Assembly (NCBI RefSeq): GCF_000003605.2 | Contig: NW_003141812.1 | Span: 139,357-174,057 of the forward strand | Length of the DNA: 34,701 nt | Direction of reading: 5' to 3' | From: Saccoglossus kowalevskii | Taxonomy: Eukaryota; Hemichordata; Enteropneusta; Harrimaniidae | In this document: piece after piece, positions 32,301-34,701 of the stretch | How the letters are laid out: each line of letters begins with the position of its first letter | Position numbering within the stretch: the stretch's first letter is position 1 | Made by a program: the position numbers and the translations under genes | Notes under the pieces: model-generated | Database searches by the model: none | Told to the model about the DNA's origin: nothing | Seen by the model: the letters and a program-made list of their open reading frames with translations, nothing else

Positions 32301-33889
32301 TTTGTGATTGCAGATGTTAAAGCGAGGGAGTCGTCAGATGTCAGATGGCCATAGCGTGTAATTGTTTACAAACAAGCATCTACCCATGAGCCTTTGTGTG
32401 CTTAAGCGTGTGTAGTTATCGCCGCTTGGGACTCAATTCCCGCACATGCACAGGTGACGACCCTCTCGCTTTAATATCCAGTCAGATATAAGACGTATTC
32501 AGTTTAATAAACAGGTACTCTCTTCATTATTTTCTTAGTTTTTCTATATTGTAACGGATGGCTACAGCAATGGTAGCCCTAAAGAAATGAGGAAATGGGC
32601 TTACGAGATCTATTCAACTTTCCTGGCTGATCAAGCTGTAAGTAAAATTGATTTTGCGGCATGTTAAAAAAAATACATTAAGTTTGTAAAAACATGCTTT
32701 TTTTGGAGAGGGTATTAATTATCAATAAAAAAATACAAGGCATGAAACCCACTTGTATCTACAACATCTATCTGCACCCTTCTCCCCTTACCATCGTCTA
32801 TCTGTACCCCCTCCCCCACCTACATTATACAGTGTGCACATTGCCTTTTTTTGTGCACATATCAACATCTGCCTACTGTAAAACTGCTCTTATTTTGCGA
32901 GAGACAAAGTTCTGGCATTTTAGTGAGACATTGAAAATCCTGAAATTTAGTAGCAGTGAAAATTGTCCTGGGGACAGTGGGTTAACAACTTGAACATCAT
33001 CAAATCAAATGCCATGAAATCTTCAAATCAAATGCCATAAAATCTTCAAATCGAATGCCATAAAATCATCCAATCAAATGCCATAAAATCATCAAATCAA
33101 ATGTCATAAAATCATCAAATCAAATGCCATAAAATCATTAAATCAAGTGCCATAAAATCATTCAATCAAATGCCATAAAATCATCAAATCAAATGCCATA
33201 AAATCATAAAATCAAATGCCATAAAATCAAATGTCATAAAATCATCAAAGCAAATGCCATAAAATCATTAAATCAAGTGCCATAAAATCATCCAATCAAA
33301 TGCCATAAAATCATCAAATCAAATGCAATAAAATCATCAATTTTATAGCAGTTTACAGTATATCCCATTACCTCTCTTCCTACAACATTTATCTCTCAAT
33401 AGCCACCAATCGTATTCATCGAAAATCAGACGTAAACTTTCTGTCAGTTTCTTTCTCTGTTCTGTCAATTAAACAAATCATGTTTTCTTCACAGCCTTTG
33501 AGAGTATGGTGCCCAATGATGTGTTAGAATCAATAGGTTAGTGCAATTCCCTTCATGCTTATAGAAATATTTCTTGAAAAATTCCTAGTTTCTGTTTTTT
33601 AAAAGTTTAATCATCAGAAAAAAGTAAGAGAAAACAATTTTGTTTTTTCCTCAGGCATTGTGCTGGCCAACAAAATAGATAACTCTGATGCCATGCGAAG
33701 TATCTTTGTATTAGCAAGAGCTGCAGCTGCTGTTGATATCAGGTACCATTTGGAAGATTTTCGTTCCAAGCGAGCACTTGGTCTTGGTACGCTTTACGGT
33801 GATCAGCAGCTTTCGGATTTGATGGACAGAAATACTGAAATTCAGATTGTTGAGCAGACTCTCATGCCTCATCTTGACCGACTTTCTGC
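2186..33889 (+). CDS. ARHGEF11/12-like: RGS-RhoGEF (PDZ-RhoGEF/LARG family), 13 exons, partial at both ends
   Basis: Proteins of this family are activated at the plasma membrane by Galpha12/13 through the RGS-homology (RH) domain and load GTP onto RhoA through DH-PH. Seen here: the end of a PDZ domain (SYVALTLLGRPPGS, cf. SYVALTVQGRPPGS in LARG), a coiled-coil block matching LARG just after the PDZ, an acidic motif MEDDEFESDNEQ (LARG has AEDDDFDTEHEQ), and RH helices with KKPAHIAVLLHYLIS, SPKEMRKWAYEIYSTFLADQA, HLEDFRSKRALGLGTLYG. Exons 2186-2322, 4327-4407, 6640-6768, 8232-8291, 10361-10651, 14407-14460, 15823-16032, 17307-17510, 29499-29684, 31995-32102, 32539-32637, 33495-33536, 33655-33889 all have AG/GT borders. 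The family comparison is from memory. The PDZ start is upstream and DH-PH would lie downstream. Which of ARHGEF1/11/12 it matches best cannot be settled; invertebrates usually have one such gene. Exon 12 joins out of frame (see that entry). Confidence 0.93.
2877..3042. mobile_element. TTAA-flanked MITE, copy 1 (piggyBac-like ends)
   Basis: The ends are TTAAAGCAGGAGGGGTCGTC and, inverted, TTAAAGCAGGGGAGTCGTCA: about 26 bp of terminal inverted repeat, with the TTAA of both ends acting as the target duplication. It is 166 bp with no ORF. It is in opposite orientation to the related copy at 32317-32474. TTAA duplication is typical of piggyBac-type transposition (family knowledge). Confidence 0.82.
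3470..3671 (-). mobile_element. TA-flanked palindromic MITE family 1, diverged copy
   Basis: It contains ATTCACTGGGTTTTAATTTC and AGCGAAATTAAATGTCAG and ends GGTTTTACAGTA. The left terminus is eroded. It is in the reverse orientation to the copy at 7220. Confidence 0.7.
3722..3734. promoter_or_regulatory. Perfect DR1 nuclear-receptor-type site
   Basis: TGACCTTTGACCT is the reverse complement of AGGTCAAAGGTCA, the DR1 element bound by HNF4, RXR or COUP-type receptors. A single 13-bp match can occur by chance and function is unproven. Confidence 0.35.
4327..4407 (+). CDS. ARHGEF11/12-like: Exon 2: coiled-coil start after PDZ
   Basis: It has 27 codons, acceptor AATGCAG and donor GTTTGT. The highly charged helix ERINVMRQMLDQEMELFQ aligns with LARG KVEILRKMLQKEQERLQLLQ. 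Both borders are phase 0. Confidence 0.9.
4490..4945. repeat. Degenerate minisatellite, 'tatggtatctgtagc' units
   Basis: Variants of TATGGTATCTGTAGC (about 12-18 bp) recur across the interval, many with interruptions. The open frames on both strands here come from the repeat and are not genes. Confidence 0.8.
5073..5282 (-). mobile_element. TA-flanked palindromic MITE family 1, reverse copy
   Basis: It starts TACTGTAAAAAGATTAATTA and ends GTCATTTTACAG. Internal phrases (CACTGGGTTTTAATTTTGC, GAACACATTATCTAAAT) are the reverse complement of the copy at 7220-7431. Confidence 0.88.
5960..6470. repeat. Diverged repeat array with 'aaaatggcygactggnrgccatt' blocks
   Basis: Related blocks lie near 5981, 6057, 6179, 6328 and 6444 (CAAGATGGCTGAGTGTGCCA, AAAATGGCCAACTGGCAGCC, AAAATGTCCGAATGGTGGCC, AAAATGGCTGACTGATGG), separated by 76-149 bp of similar text. 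Same family as 20-330. Confidence 0.7.
6640..6768 (+). CDS. ARHGEF11/12-like: Exon 3: coiled-coil continuation
   Basis: It has 43 codons, acceptor TGTCCTCAG and donor GTAAAT. It contains DEYDRNPSDKIKRQL and RIKALEQQLRNLTGDS, matching LARG EDYNRTPAQRLLKEI and HIPQLQEQLSKATGS. The open frame extends upstream of the acceptor to an ATG at 6601, but that part is intronic. Both borders are phase 0. Confidence 0.92.
6778..6995. repeat. 'gttaggggGtcattTgt' repeat shared with intron 5
   Basis: It contains GGTTATTTTCTGTGTAGTTA, GGTCCTCTT and TTCTACAGTTAGGGGGTC, in the same order as 10680-10815. Each block begins close to the 5' splice site of its intron. Confidence 0.75.
7124..7654. mobile_element. 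TTAA-type element interrupted by a TA MITE
   Basis: The left end TTAAAGCATGGTAGTCGTCG is mirrored by the inverted right end TTGAAGGGCGGTAGTCGTTG, and similarity continues as GTGCCACGCATGCGC versus CGCTGCGCATGTG. The MITE at 7220-7431 lies inside. Alternatively these are two separate elements, since an inner end-like TTGAAGG is also present near 7489. Confidence 0.55.
7220..7431 (+). mobile_element. TA-flanked palindromic MITE family 1, intact 212-bp copy
   Basis: It has TACTGTAAAA ... TTTTACAGTA ends with TA target duplication, as for Tc1/mariner-type MITEs. It is about 97% identical by eye to 19645-19856 and exactly the same length, so one of them moved fairly recently. There is no ORF, so movement needs a transposase encoded elsewhere. 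Confidence 0.92.
8232..8291 (+). CDS. ARHGEF11/12-like: Exon 4: short Ser/Pro exon
   Basis: This is a 20-codon exon, acceptor TGCTACAG and donor GTAATT, reading IFALTGIPLSPPPSPSPYSQ. It is in phase 0 with both neighbours, which supports it despite its size. No homologous block in human members is recalled. PxxP and SP sites suggest a linker open to phosphorylation or SH3 binding (inference). It could be skipped without changing frame. Confidence 0.8.
8292..10360 (+). other. Intron 4
   Basis: It is dominated by the 23-bp octamer minisatellite (9025-9753). The flanks are AT-rich without a recognisable exon. Confidence 0.85.
9025..9753. repeat. 23-bp minisatellite, about 32 units, with POU octamer core
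   Basis: The unit is ATATGCAAATTYGACTTGCC plus AAG. Central units are nearly identical; outer units (9025-9180, 9620-9660) are more diverged. Nearly every unit carries ATGCAAAT, the octamer bound by POU-domain factors. Because 23 is not a multiple of three and the unit lacks minus-strand stops, all three minus frames stay open over hundreds of bases; these are not genes. Confidence 0.97.
10361..10651 (+). CDS. ARHGEF11/12-like: Exon 5: long acidic linker exon
   Basis: It has 97 codons, acceptor TTCTTTATAG and donor GTAAAT (last codon GCG). The product is acidic and low in hydrophobics (EVDYYEPASPEESKAVDND, SSADEDDEPIPFGIG), as expected of the disordered PDZ-RH linker. The ATG at 10397 inside it is an internal codon, not a start. 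Both borders are phase 0. Confidence 0.9.
10680..10815. repeat. 'gttaggggGtcattTgt' repeat shared with intron 3
   Basis: GATTATTTTCTGTGTAGTTA, GGTCCTCTT and TTCTACAGTTAGGGGGTC match 6778-6995 in order, again just inside a 5' splice site. Confidence 0.75.
10931..11155 (+). mobile_element. Copy D (truncated) of hairpin-ended repeat
   Basis: The left end CCGCTGTCGACTTTGTCTAG plus CGG forms a short hairpin, followed by AGCTTATCATATGAGTGATT and internal phrases of the family. The right end is missing. Confidence 0.75.
12839..13050 (+). mobile_element. TA-flanked palindromic MITE family 2, intact 212-bp copy
   Basis: It starts TACTGTGGAATACTTTATTT and ends AATAAAGTATTCTACAGTA, with TA at both borders. 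By eye it is about 98% identical to the reverse complement of 14910-15121. It has no ORF. Confidence 0.92.
13792..14025. mobile_element. Palindromic MITE with 'tatgcatgaccccta..ggtcacacatcctggta' arms
   Basis: The left arm has TTATGCATGACCCC and TTACACATCCTGGTA; the right arm, inverted, has TTATGCATAACCTCC and GGTCACACATCCTGGTA. It is about 234 bp. A related single arm occurs at 24117-24156. Confidence 0.78.
14407..14460 (+). CDS. ARHGEF11/12-like: Exon 6: 18-codon linker exon
   Basis: Acceptor TTTTCCCTCAG after a long pyrimidine tract; donor GTTAGT. It reads SDGEVWVKNTIKYNPAPW. It is phase 0 on both sides. SDGEVWVK resembles a short conserved motif but I do not recognise a family match. A candidate alternative exon because of its size. 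Confidence 0.78.
14561..14702. mobile_element. MITE family 2, internally deleted copy
   Basis: TGTAAAATACTTTATTTTAG, AGGTGATTTGTATGGAATTT and GAGCGAAAATAAAATCCA match family 2, but the element is only about 142 bp and its right end (TTTTAAAGTA) is altered. Confidence 0.78.
14820..15235. mobile_element. Palindromic element hosting a MITE 2
   Basis: The left arm CACCCGTAATTCTAACCCTG (14846 region) is the inverse of the right arm CAGGGTTAGAATTATAATTA (15192 region). The right arm has a short extra ATAATT. MITE 2 (14910-15121) sits between the arms, inserted at TA. Confidence 0.68.
14910..15121 (-). mobile_element. TA-flanked palindromic MITE family 2, intact 212-bp reverse copy
   Basis: It starts TACTGTAGAATACTTTATTT and ends AAAGTATTCCACAGTA. 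Same length as 12839-13050, with about five differences by eye. Confidence 0.92.
15418..15728. mobile_element. TA MITE with 'ctaatagaagycgcac' subrepeats
   Basis: The left end TACCGTAAAATCTGTATTAG plus AAGCCGC is mirrored by right-end CGCTTCTAATACAG ... TACTGTA. Inside, CTAATAGAAGTC/CAATAGAAGCC recurs at about 15449, 15518 and 15559. Open frames here are repeat-derived. Confidence 0.75.
15823..16032 (+). CDS. ARHGEF11/12-like: Exon 7: basic/Ser-rich linker exon
   Basis: It has 70 codons, acceptor TTTCTTCCAG and donor GTAAGT. KDGPDHKRHKSDPE and KIKRNLSDAADKESKRHAMSS contain basic R/K-x-x-S sites that could be phosphorylation or 14-3-3 sites (inference). Both borders are phase 0. A decayed copy of its 3' part sits about 250 bp downstream (16204-16283). 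Confidence 0.88.
16204..16283 (+). pseudogene. Decayed duplicate of the 3' part of exon 7
   Basis: Read in the corresponding frame, this stretch gives RPAMSSGSSGHNEEIKAITAVDF followed by TGA; exon 7 gives RHAMSSGNSDPSVNTDAITAVDF followed by AVR and the donor. The two 23-residue stretches align without gaps. In the copy the GCA codon after DF has become a stop and the GTAAGT donor has become ATGAGA, so it cannot splice like its parent. Weaker similarity extends upstream to about 16178. It is in intron 7. Confidence 0.8.
16515..16711. repeat. 22-bp minisatellite, about 9 units, with POU octamer core
   Basis: The unit is TGATTTATGCAAATTAGGAC plus AT. Nearly every unit contains ATGCAAAT. Diverged single units flank it at 16143-16195 and 16817-16867 (CTATGCAAATTAGATCATT, CTATGCAAATCAGATCATT). 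The sequence outside the octamer differs from the 23-bp array in intron 4. Confidence 0.95.
16735..16812 (-). mobile_element. MITE family 1, fragment
   Basis: AAACCCACTGAATATGCTCA and AGTGAAATTAAATGCCAG, ending TTTTAACAGTA, match one half of family 1. Confidence 0.7.
17307..17510 (+). CDS. ARHGEF11/12-like: Exon 8: Ser/Asp-rich linker exon
   Basis: It has 68 codons, acceptor CCTGTTTTTAG and donor GTAAGG. RHSASSDKVARDSDSDHE and DTSPSNEDAQMDHAENPN mark a disordered acidic linker with SP/TSP sites. Both borders are phase 0. The very long intron 8 follows. Confidence 0.88.
17574..17763 (-). mobile_element. MITE family 1, diverged reverse copy
   Basis: TACTGTAAATGCATTAAATA, TTCACTGGGTTTTAATTTTG and a right end GGGTTTTACATTA. 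Begins 63 bp after the donor of exon 8. Confidence 0.75.
17800..18085. repeat. GC-richer unclassified segment
   Basis: This stretch is less AT-rich than its surroundings and is open on both strands (17886-18101 +, 17876-18085 -). It holds a palindrome GGGGCGCATGGCCATGGC ... GGGCGCTGCGCCCC and an exon-like donor CCCAAG/GTAAGG at 18012, but no in-phase acceptor. I do not recognise either translation. It may be a transposon or retrocopy fragment. Confidence 0.4.
18400..18556. mobile_element. MITE family 2, diverged copy
   Basis: CTACTAATTAATTTTTGCTG, TATTTTCGCTAGATTTTATT and AAATTCCAAGTGAAAATAAA match family 2. The termini are eroded. Confidence 0.75.
18670..19385 (+). mobile_element. Copy B (most complete) of hairpin-ended element with three 157-bp internal units
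   Basis: The left end AGCTCCACTGTCGACTTTGT plus CGAGCGGAGCT folds as AGCTCC/GGAGCT with an inner CGAC/GTCG stem. A CGTC-rich stretch follows, then a unit repeated with exact 157-bp spacing (GTGATATTTTCGACTTCTTG at 18925, 19082, 19239). The right end GCTAACAGCGGAGCTATCTC is followed by hairpin CAGCCGATAGGCTG and CTTGTT. No ORF. It is a non-autonomous element of unassigned class; the 3' hairpin recalls Helitrons but the end is not the canonical CTRR. Confidence 0.8.
19645..19856 (+). mobile_element. TA-flanked palindromic MITE family 1, intact 212-bp copy
   Basis: Nearly identical to 7220-7431 in sequence and length; about six differences by eye. Confidence 0.92.
20328..20610 (+). mobile_element. 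tRNA-derived SINE, split by a MITE 2
   Basis: The head TGGTTCAGTGGTTAGCA (20334-20351) is an A-box-like tRNA segment. After the MITE, GGTTTAGATTCC (20539-20550) is B-box-like, then GATTCCCAGAGCTGAC, ACTCAGC and CTGCCCTGCCTTCTAAGCCC, shared in order with the reverse copy at 22613-22803. The MITE occupies the gap between A and B boxes. Confidence 0.75.
20352..20514 (-). mobile_element. MITE family 2 inserted in the SINE
   Basis: TACTGTAAAATAC ... AAAGTATTTTAACAGTA ends with TA on each side; GCTGAAGGGATGATTTAGTC and AAATAAAATCCAGTGAATAT are family 2 text. It is internally shortened (163 bp). Confidence 0.85.
20787..21362 (-). pseudogene. Unrecognised coding-like segment, minus strand
   Basis: Two minus-strand open frames (21362-21126 and 21080-20787) lie in a less AT-rich block. 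In the first, SDSNLVFRMVMVEGMH and CDSNLDFEVAVIEGVYS are imperfect repeats exactly 87 bp (29 codons) apart, so frame was kept during duplication or divergence. I recognise no domain. It may be a remnant of a transposon or host gene; expression is not implied. Confidence 0.4.
21965..22145 (+). other. Unclassified open segment ending at a GTAAGA donor
   Basis: One frame reads RLQKNKFWKVITAVTGWHFR then PFLHEFSVPM and a stop, with no ATG; another frame is also open in part. GTAAGA follows at 22149. It may be a repeat fragment; a match to exon coding of this gene is not seen. Confidence 0.25.
22205..22262. repeat. C-rich (CACCC)n-type microsatellite
   Basis: CACCTCACCCCACCCCACCC and following C/A-rich text; simple sequence that can form unusual structures. 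Confidence 0.85.
22613..22803 (-). mobile_element. tRNA-derived SINE, reverse copy
   Basis: On the minus strand, TGATGGTGCAGAAGGTGGCA is A-box-like and GGTTCGATTCC (22735-22745) is a perfect B box, followed by CAGAGCT, ACTCAGCC and CTACCCTGCCTTCCAAACC as in the copy at 20328. These are RNA polymerase III promoter elements. The tail is AT-rich. Confidence 0.82.
23398..23735. repeat. Minisatellite with 'ttatgatgcggtatctgtg' units
   Basis: About 18-20-bp units vary around GATGCGGTATCTGTGTTATG, with a higher-order alternation TATGCTGTATCGGTTTTATG and a sub-block of TCCTTATTATGATGCTGTA repeated near 23625-23680. Confidence 0.9.
24117..24156. repeat. Single arm related to the 13792-14025 palindrome
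   Basis: ATGCATGCTTGACCCCTAAA and GGTCACACATCCTGGTATTG match that element's arm. Confidence 0.6.
24420..24706 (+). repeat. Dispersed repeat with an internal 108-bp duplication
   Basis: AGTATACACTCAGGCAGTAC at 24471 and AGTATACACTCAAGCAGTAC at 24579 start two units that share TATGCATATACTTTGCAGTA, TTCCTGTGTGTGTTT and ACTTCACTAATCTGCC. The 5' part (AAAAAGATGTATTATAAGGT) recurs inverted at 27209-27360. Confidence 0.75.
24915..25059. mobile_element. TA-flanked palindromic MITE, third type
   Basis: TACTGTAAACAATTTAATTT ... GTGTACAGTA ends; inner arms AGAAATTTTCATGA and TCATGAAATTTGTG are inverted. The ends resemble families 1 and 2. Confidence 0.75.
25643..25837 (+). mobile_element. MITE family 1, slightly shortened copy
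   Basis: TACTGTAAAATTACTGGGTT ... CCTTTTACTGTA. Internal CATATTCAGTGGGTTTTAAA and ATAATGTGTTCTATGCTC as in 7220-7431, with small deletions. Confidence 0.88.
25931..27056 (+). mobile_element. Copy C of hairpin-ended element, split by a LINE
   Basis: The left part (25931-26438) has AGCTCCAATGCCGACTTTGT plus CGAGCGGAGCT and about two to three internal units. The right part (about 27006-27056) has GGCTAACACTAAGACCATCT, hairpin CAGCCAAGAGGCTG and CTTGTT. By comparison with copies A and B, the LINE entered just after TTAATTCTT. Confidence 0.8.
26439..27006 (+). mobile_element. 5'-truncated LINE: RT C-terminus and 3' UTR
   Basis: One frame from about 26439 reads SLSQHTLKYTAVKHWNSLPE, then PIKQITNRITFKSSLKQHIL and NNVL before TAA at 26570. 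The WNSLP...FK..LK.HLL pattern is the usual C-terminus of non-LTR retrotransposon reverse transcriptases. The 3' region has a stem GGGCCACAGA/TCTGTGGTCC (26868-26912), an (ATT)n stretch and an AATAAATCATCATCATCAT tail. A (TG)n(TA)n microsatellite lies at about 26783-26836. Dead copy: most of the element is absent. Confidence 0.78.
27209..27370 (-). repeat. Inverted copy of the 24420 dispersed repeat
   Basis: On the minus strand, GGAAAAGATGTATAATAATA, AGGTTATTACGAGGATACCG and AAAGTATACACTCATACGC align with 24429-24500. The minus-strand open frame 27416-27132 spans it and is not otherwise recognisable. Confidence 0.65.
29499..29684 (+). CDS. ARHGEF11/12-like: Exon 9: linker end and acidic GAP motif of the RH domain
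   Basis: It has 62 codons, acceptor TTTTCTCCCCAG and donor GTAAGT. The first part is Ser/Pro/Thr-rich; the end is IVSMEDDEFESDNEQ. In LARG (IIGAEDDDFDTEHEQ) and p115-RhoGEF this acidic stretch before the RH core contacts the Galpha switch regions and, in p115, is needed for GAP activity on Galpha12/13. The Glu-Asp-Asp-x-Phe pattern is intact here. Both borders are phase 0. Confidence 0.93.
29685..31994 (+). other. Intron 9
   Basis: It is AT-rich. It has a (CAA)n run near 30738-30765 and a TTAA MITE (31544-31674). The open frame 30864-31220 (118 codons) is Cys- and Lys-rich with no recognised motif; I judge it fortuitous. Confidence 0.75.
31544..31674. mobile_element. TTAA-flanked MITE, copy 3
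   Basis: The left end TTAAAGGGTGGAGGTCGTCA and, inverted, right end TTAAAGGACGATGGTCGCCA; TTAA on both sides; 131 bp. Confidence 0.75.
31995..32102 (+). CDS. ARHGEF11/12-like: Exon 10: RH domain, first helices
   Basis: It has 36 codons, acceptor TTGTTACAG and donor GTAAGT. LDKLEKKPAHIAVLLHYLIS and SDPSSM align with LARG IELLKSRPAHLAVFLHHVVS and FDPATL, the hallmark start of the RGS-homology fold in this family. Both borders are phase 0. Confidence 0.95.
32133..32146 (+). promoter_or_regulatory. CTCF-like core motif
   Basis: CCACTAGGTGGCGC closely fits the bilaterian CTCF core (CCASYAGRKGGCRS). It lies about 30 bp after the exon 10 donor. Similar but weaker matches: 3266 (TCACTAGAGGGCA), 14705 (CCACTAGAGGGTGC) and, inverted, 17814 (GGCGCCACCAAGTGG). 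Occupancy is unknown. Confidence 0.45.
32317..32474. mobile_element. TTAA-flanked MITE, copy 2
   Basis: The ends TTAAAGCGAGGGAGTCGTCA and, inverted, TTAAAGCGAGAGGGTCGTCA; TTAA on both sides; 158 bp. Its interior is the reverse complement of 2877-3042 (GTTTACAAACAAGC, GGGACTCAATTCCCGC). Confidence 0.85.
32539..32637 (+). CDS. ARHGEF11/12-like: Exon 11: RH domain, middle helices
   Basis: It has 33 codons, acceptor TTTTCTTAG and donor GTAAGT. FFYIVTDGYSNGSPKEMRKW and YEIYSTFLADQA align with LARG CYLYSDLYKHTNSKETRRIF and FHQFFLDRSA. The best donor leaves phase 0. A second weaker donor (GTAAAA, 4 bp downstream at 32642) would leave phase 1. Confidence 0.93.
32638..33494 (+). other. Intron 11
   Basis: It contains the 23-bp array 32996-33340 and a C-rich CATCTATCTG stretch near 32757-32825. 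The open frame 32694-32993 shows no coding signature. Confidence 0.8.
32996..33340. repeat. 23-bp minisatellite, about 15 units
   Basis: The unit is GCCATAAAATCATCAAATCA plus AAT, with occasional 3-base or partial-unit deletions. It ends about 155 bp upstream of the frameshifted exon 12. Confidence 0.95.
33495..33536 (+). CDS. ARHGEF11/12-like: Exon 12: RH-domain microexon, out of frame as sequenced
   Basis: Acceptor TTCTTCACAG and donor GTTAGT enclose 42 nt. Entered in phase 0 from exon 11 it reads PLRVWCPMMC then stop. The first four residues match the family (APLRVKIP in PDZ-RhoGEF, ALLRVPVP in p115), while the next frame reads MVPNDVLESI, which matches what should follow and joins exon 13 correctly. 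A single missing base near 33505 would reconcile both halves. Alternatives that keep frame: an acceptor at the AG of 33501-33502 (lost PLRV), or the +4 donor of exon 11. It could be a sequencing error, an allele or real damage. Confidence 0.8.
33537..33654 (+). other. Intron 12, 118 bp
   Basis: GTTAGT donor and TTTTTTCCTCAG acceptor. It is the only short intron in a gene whose other introns are 0.4-12 kb. Confidence 0.85.
33655..33889 (+). CDS. ARHGEF11/12-like: Exon 13: RH domain, later helices
   Basis: Acceptor TTTTTTCCTCAG; donor GTAAGT at 33890. It is 235 nt, entered in phase 1 (its first two bases complete a Gly codon) and left in phase 2. VDIRYHLEDFRSKRALGLGT and LYGDQQLSDL align with LARG PEVQRHLEDFRQKRSMGLTL and PDZ-RhoGEF KRTLGLGSLYGENDLLDL. 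The RH end (a helix like YMKHLGV) is not seen before the window ends. Confidence 0.94.
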
Positions 33890-34701
33890 GTAAGTTGATA
33901 TCACTATTTGTCTCAGTCTTGATGGGGAATGATTACAGATTCCTATTGTAGACAAAACCACCTGTCTTATGTAATTCACATTTAGCTGTGATACCTTTTC
34001 AAACATACTGTGGTCAGGTAAGAACGTTAATGGGATTTTGTGCTTCTATGAATGTATAGACAATTGCCCTATGTATTGATCTGTACACAGAGAATACTCA
34101 TTCAAGATTGTTACACTCGCGAAAGTTTCGTTAGATTTTGTTAATTGATGATGTATGTTACTATTATGGAGAGTAAAATTTGTTTAACATTGGGCAAAAT
34201 AATGATCTGCATCTGGCCGGAAATCCCATGTACGGCCAGTAATATATCTTTATCTTTAATTTAGTTTTCTGCGTACAACCTTCAATTCTGTACTTAGCCC
34301 GCTTTAGTTGTGTTGCAAGCACTGTGAGCTCTAAGTTGATATGACTTGTCAATGATGCAACAGAAAATCATAAATTGGTAGTAAGAGTAATCTTGAAAAA
34401 CATCTTGTTATGATCATGTTGTATTTCTGAAATAGCAGACATTTTTTAAAACAATATTCTTCAAATAATTTTCACCATTCGGTTCAGGTTTGGGCTTCAT
34501 ACAGCAAGCAATTGGTTGGATCAGAAAGTTTTATAATAATGAAATGATTCCTGAAATAGCACAAAGTATGAACTCAGACAGCGCAATGTTGCAACCTCCT
34601 CTACATACTCCCACTGTACTGCTTTTGTGGATACTTCTGACGTTTTCAACATCATTTTTAATAGATACCTTTCAAGGTGGTCACAATAACTTTAATAACT
34701 T
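33890..34701 (+). other. Start of the intron after exon 13
   Basis: It opens with GTAAGT. No exon with the expected end of the RH domain is seen up to the window edge. Confidence 0.75.

Larger units (their letters stand above)
32103..32538 (+). other. Intron 10
   Basis: It is mostly a TTAA MITE (32317-32474), with a CTCF-like motif at 32133-32146. Confidence 0.8.

Overview
This window looks like AT-rich, intron-heavy nuclear DNA of an invertebrate animal. It has kilobase introns packed with short palindromic transposons, minisatellites, a tRNA-derived SINE and a LINE tail. Nothing seen is prokaryotic or viral. Species cannot be fixed from sequence alone; the repeat style (hairpin-ended elements, TA- and TTAA-flanked MITEs) recalls marine invertebrates such as molluscs, brachiopods or hemichordates, and this is inference.

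One protein gene is convincingly present, on the + strand and incomplete at both ends. It is an RGS-RhoGEF of the ARHGEF11/ARHGEF12 (PDZ-RhoGEF/LARG) family. Thirteen exons are visible between 2186 and 33889, about 612 codons. They encode, in order, the last strand of the PDZ domain and a proline-rich tail (exon 1), a conserved coiled-coil segment (exons 2-3), a long Ser/Pro/acidic linker (exons 4-9), and the acidic N-terminal motif plus most of the RGS-homology domain that binds Galpha12/13 (exons 9-13). The start of the PDZ domain lies upstream; the rest of the RH domain and the catalytic DH-PH module should lie beyond 34701. Ten consecutive exons (2 to 11) are multiples of three bounded by phase-0 introns.

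Layout: 1-2185 upstream intron with old repeats; 2186-10651 exons 1-5, with MITEs and a 730-bp minisatellite of 23-bp units in intron 4; 10652-17510 exons 6-8, with several MITEs, a decayed copy of part of exon 7 and a second minisatellite; 17511-29498 a 12-kb intron holding most of the transposon debris, including a hairpin-ended element with 157-bp internal repeats, two SINE copies and a LINE 3' end; 29499-33889 exons 9-13 (RH domain), with another 23-bp array just before exon 12; 33890-34701 intron.

Main points for a second look: exon 12 does not join exon 11 in frame as sequenced, and family alignment suggests one missing base; two unrelated minisatellites in this gene both repeat the POU octamer ATGCAAAT; two diverged MITE families have exactly the same length (212 bp); and several insertions are nested, giving a relative chronology. 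I found no clear new multi-gene system.
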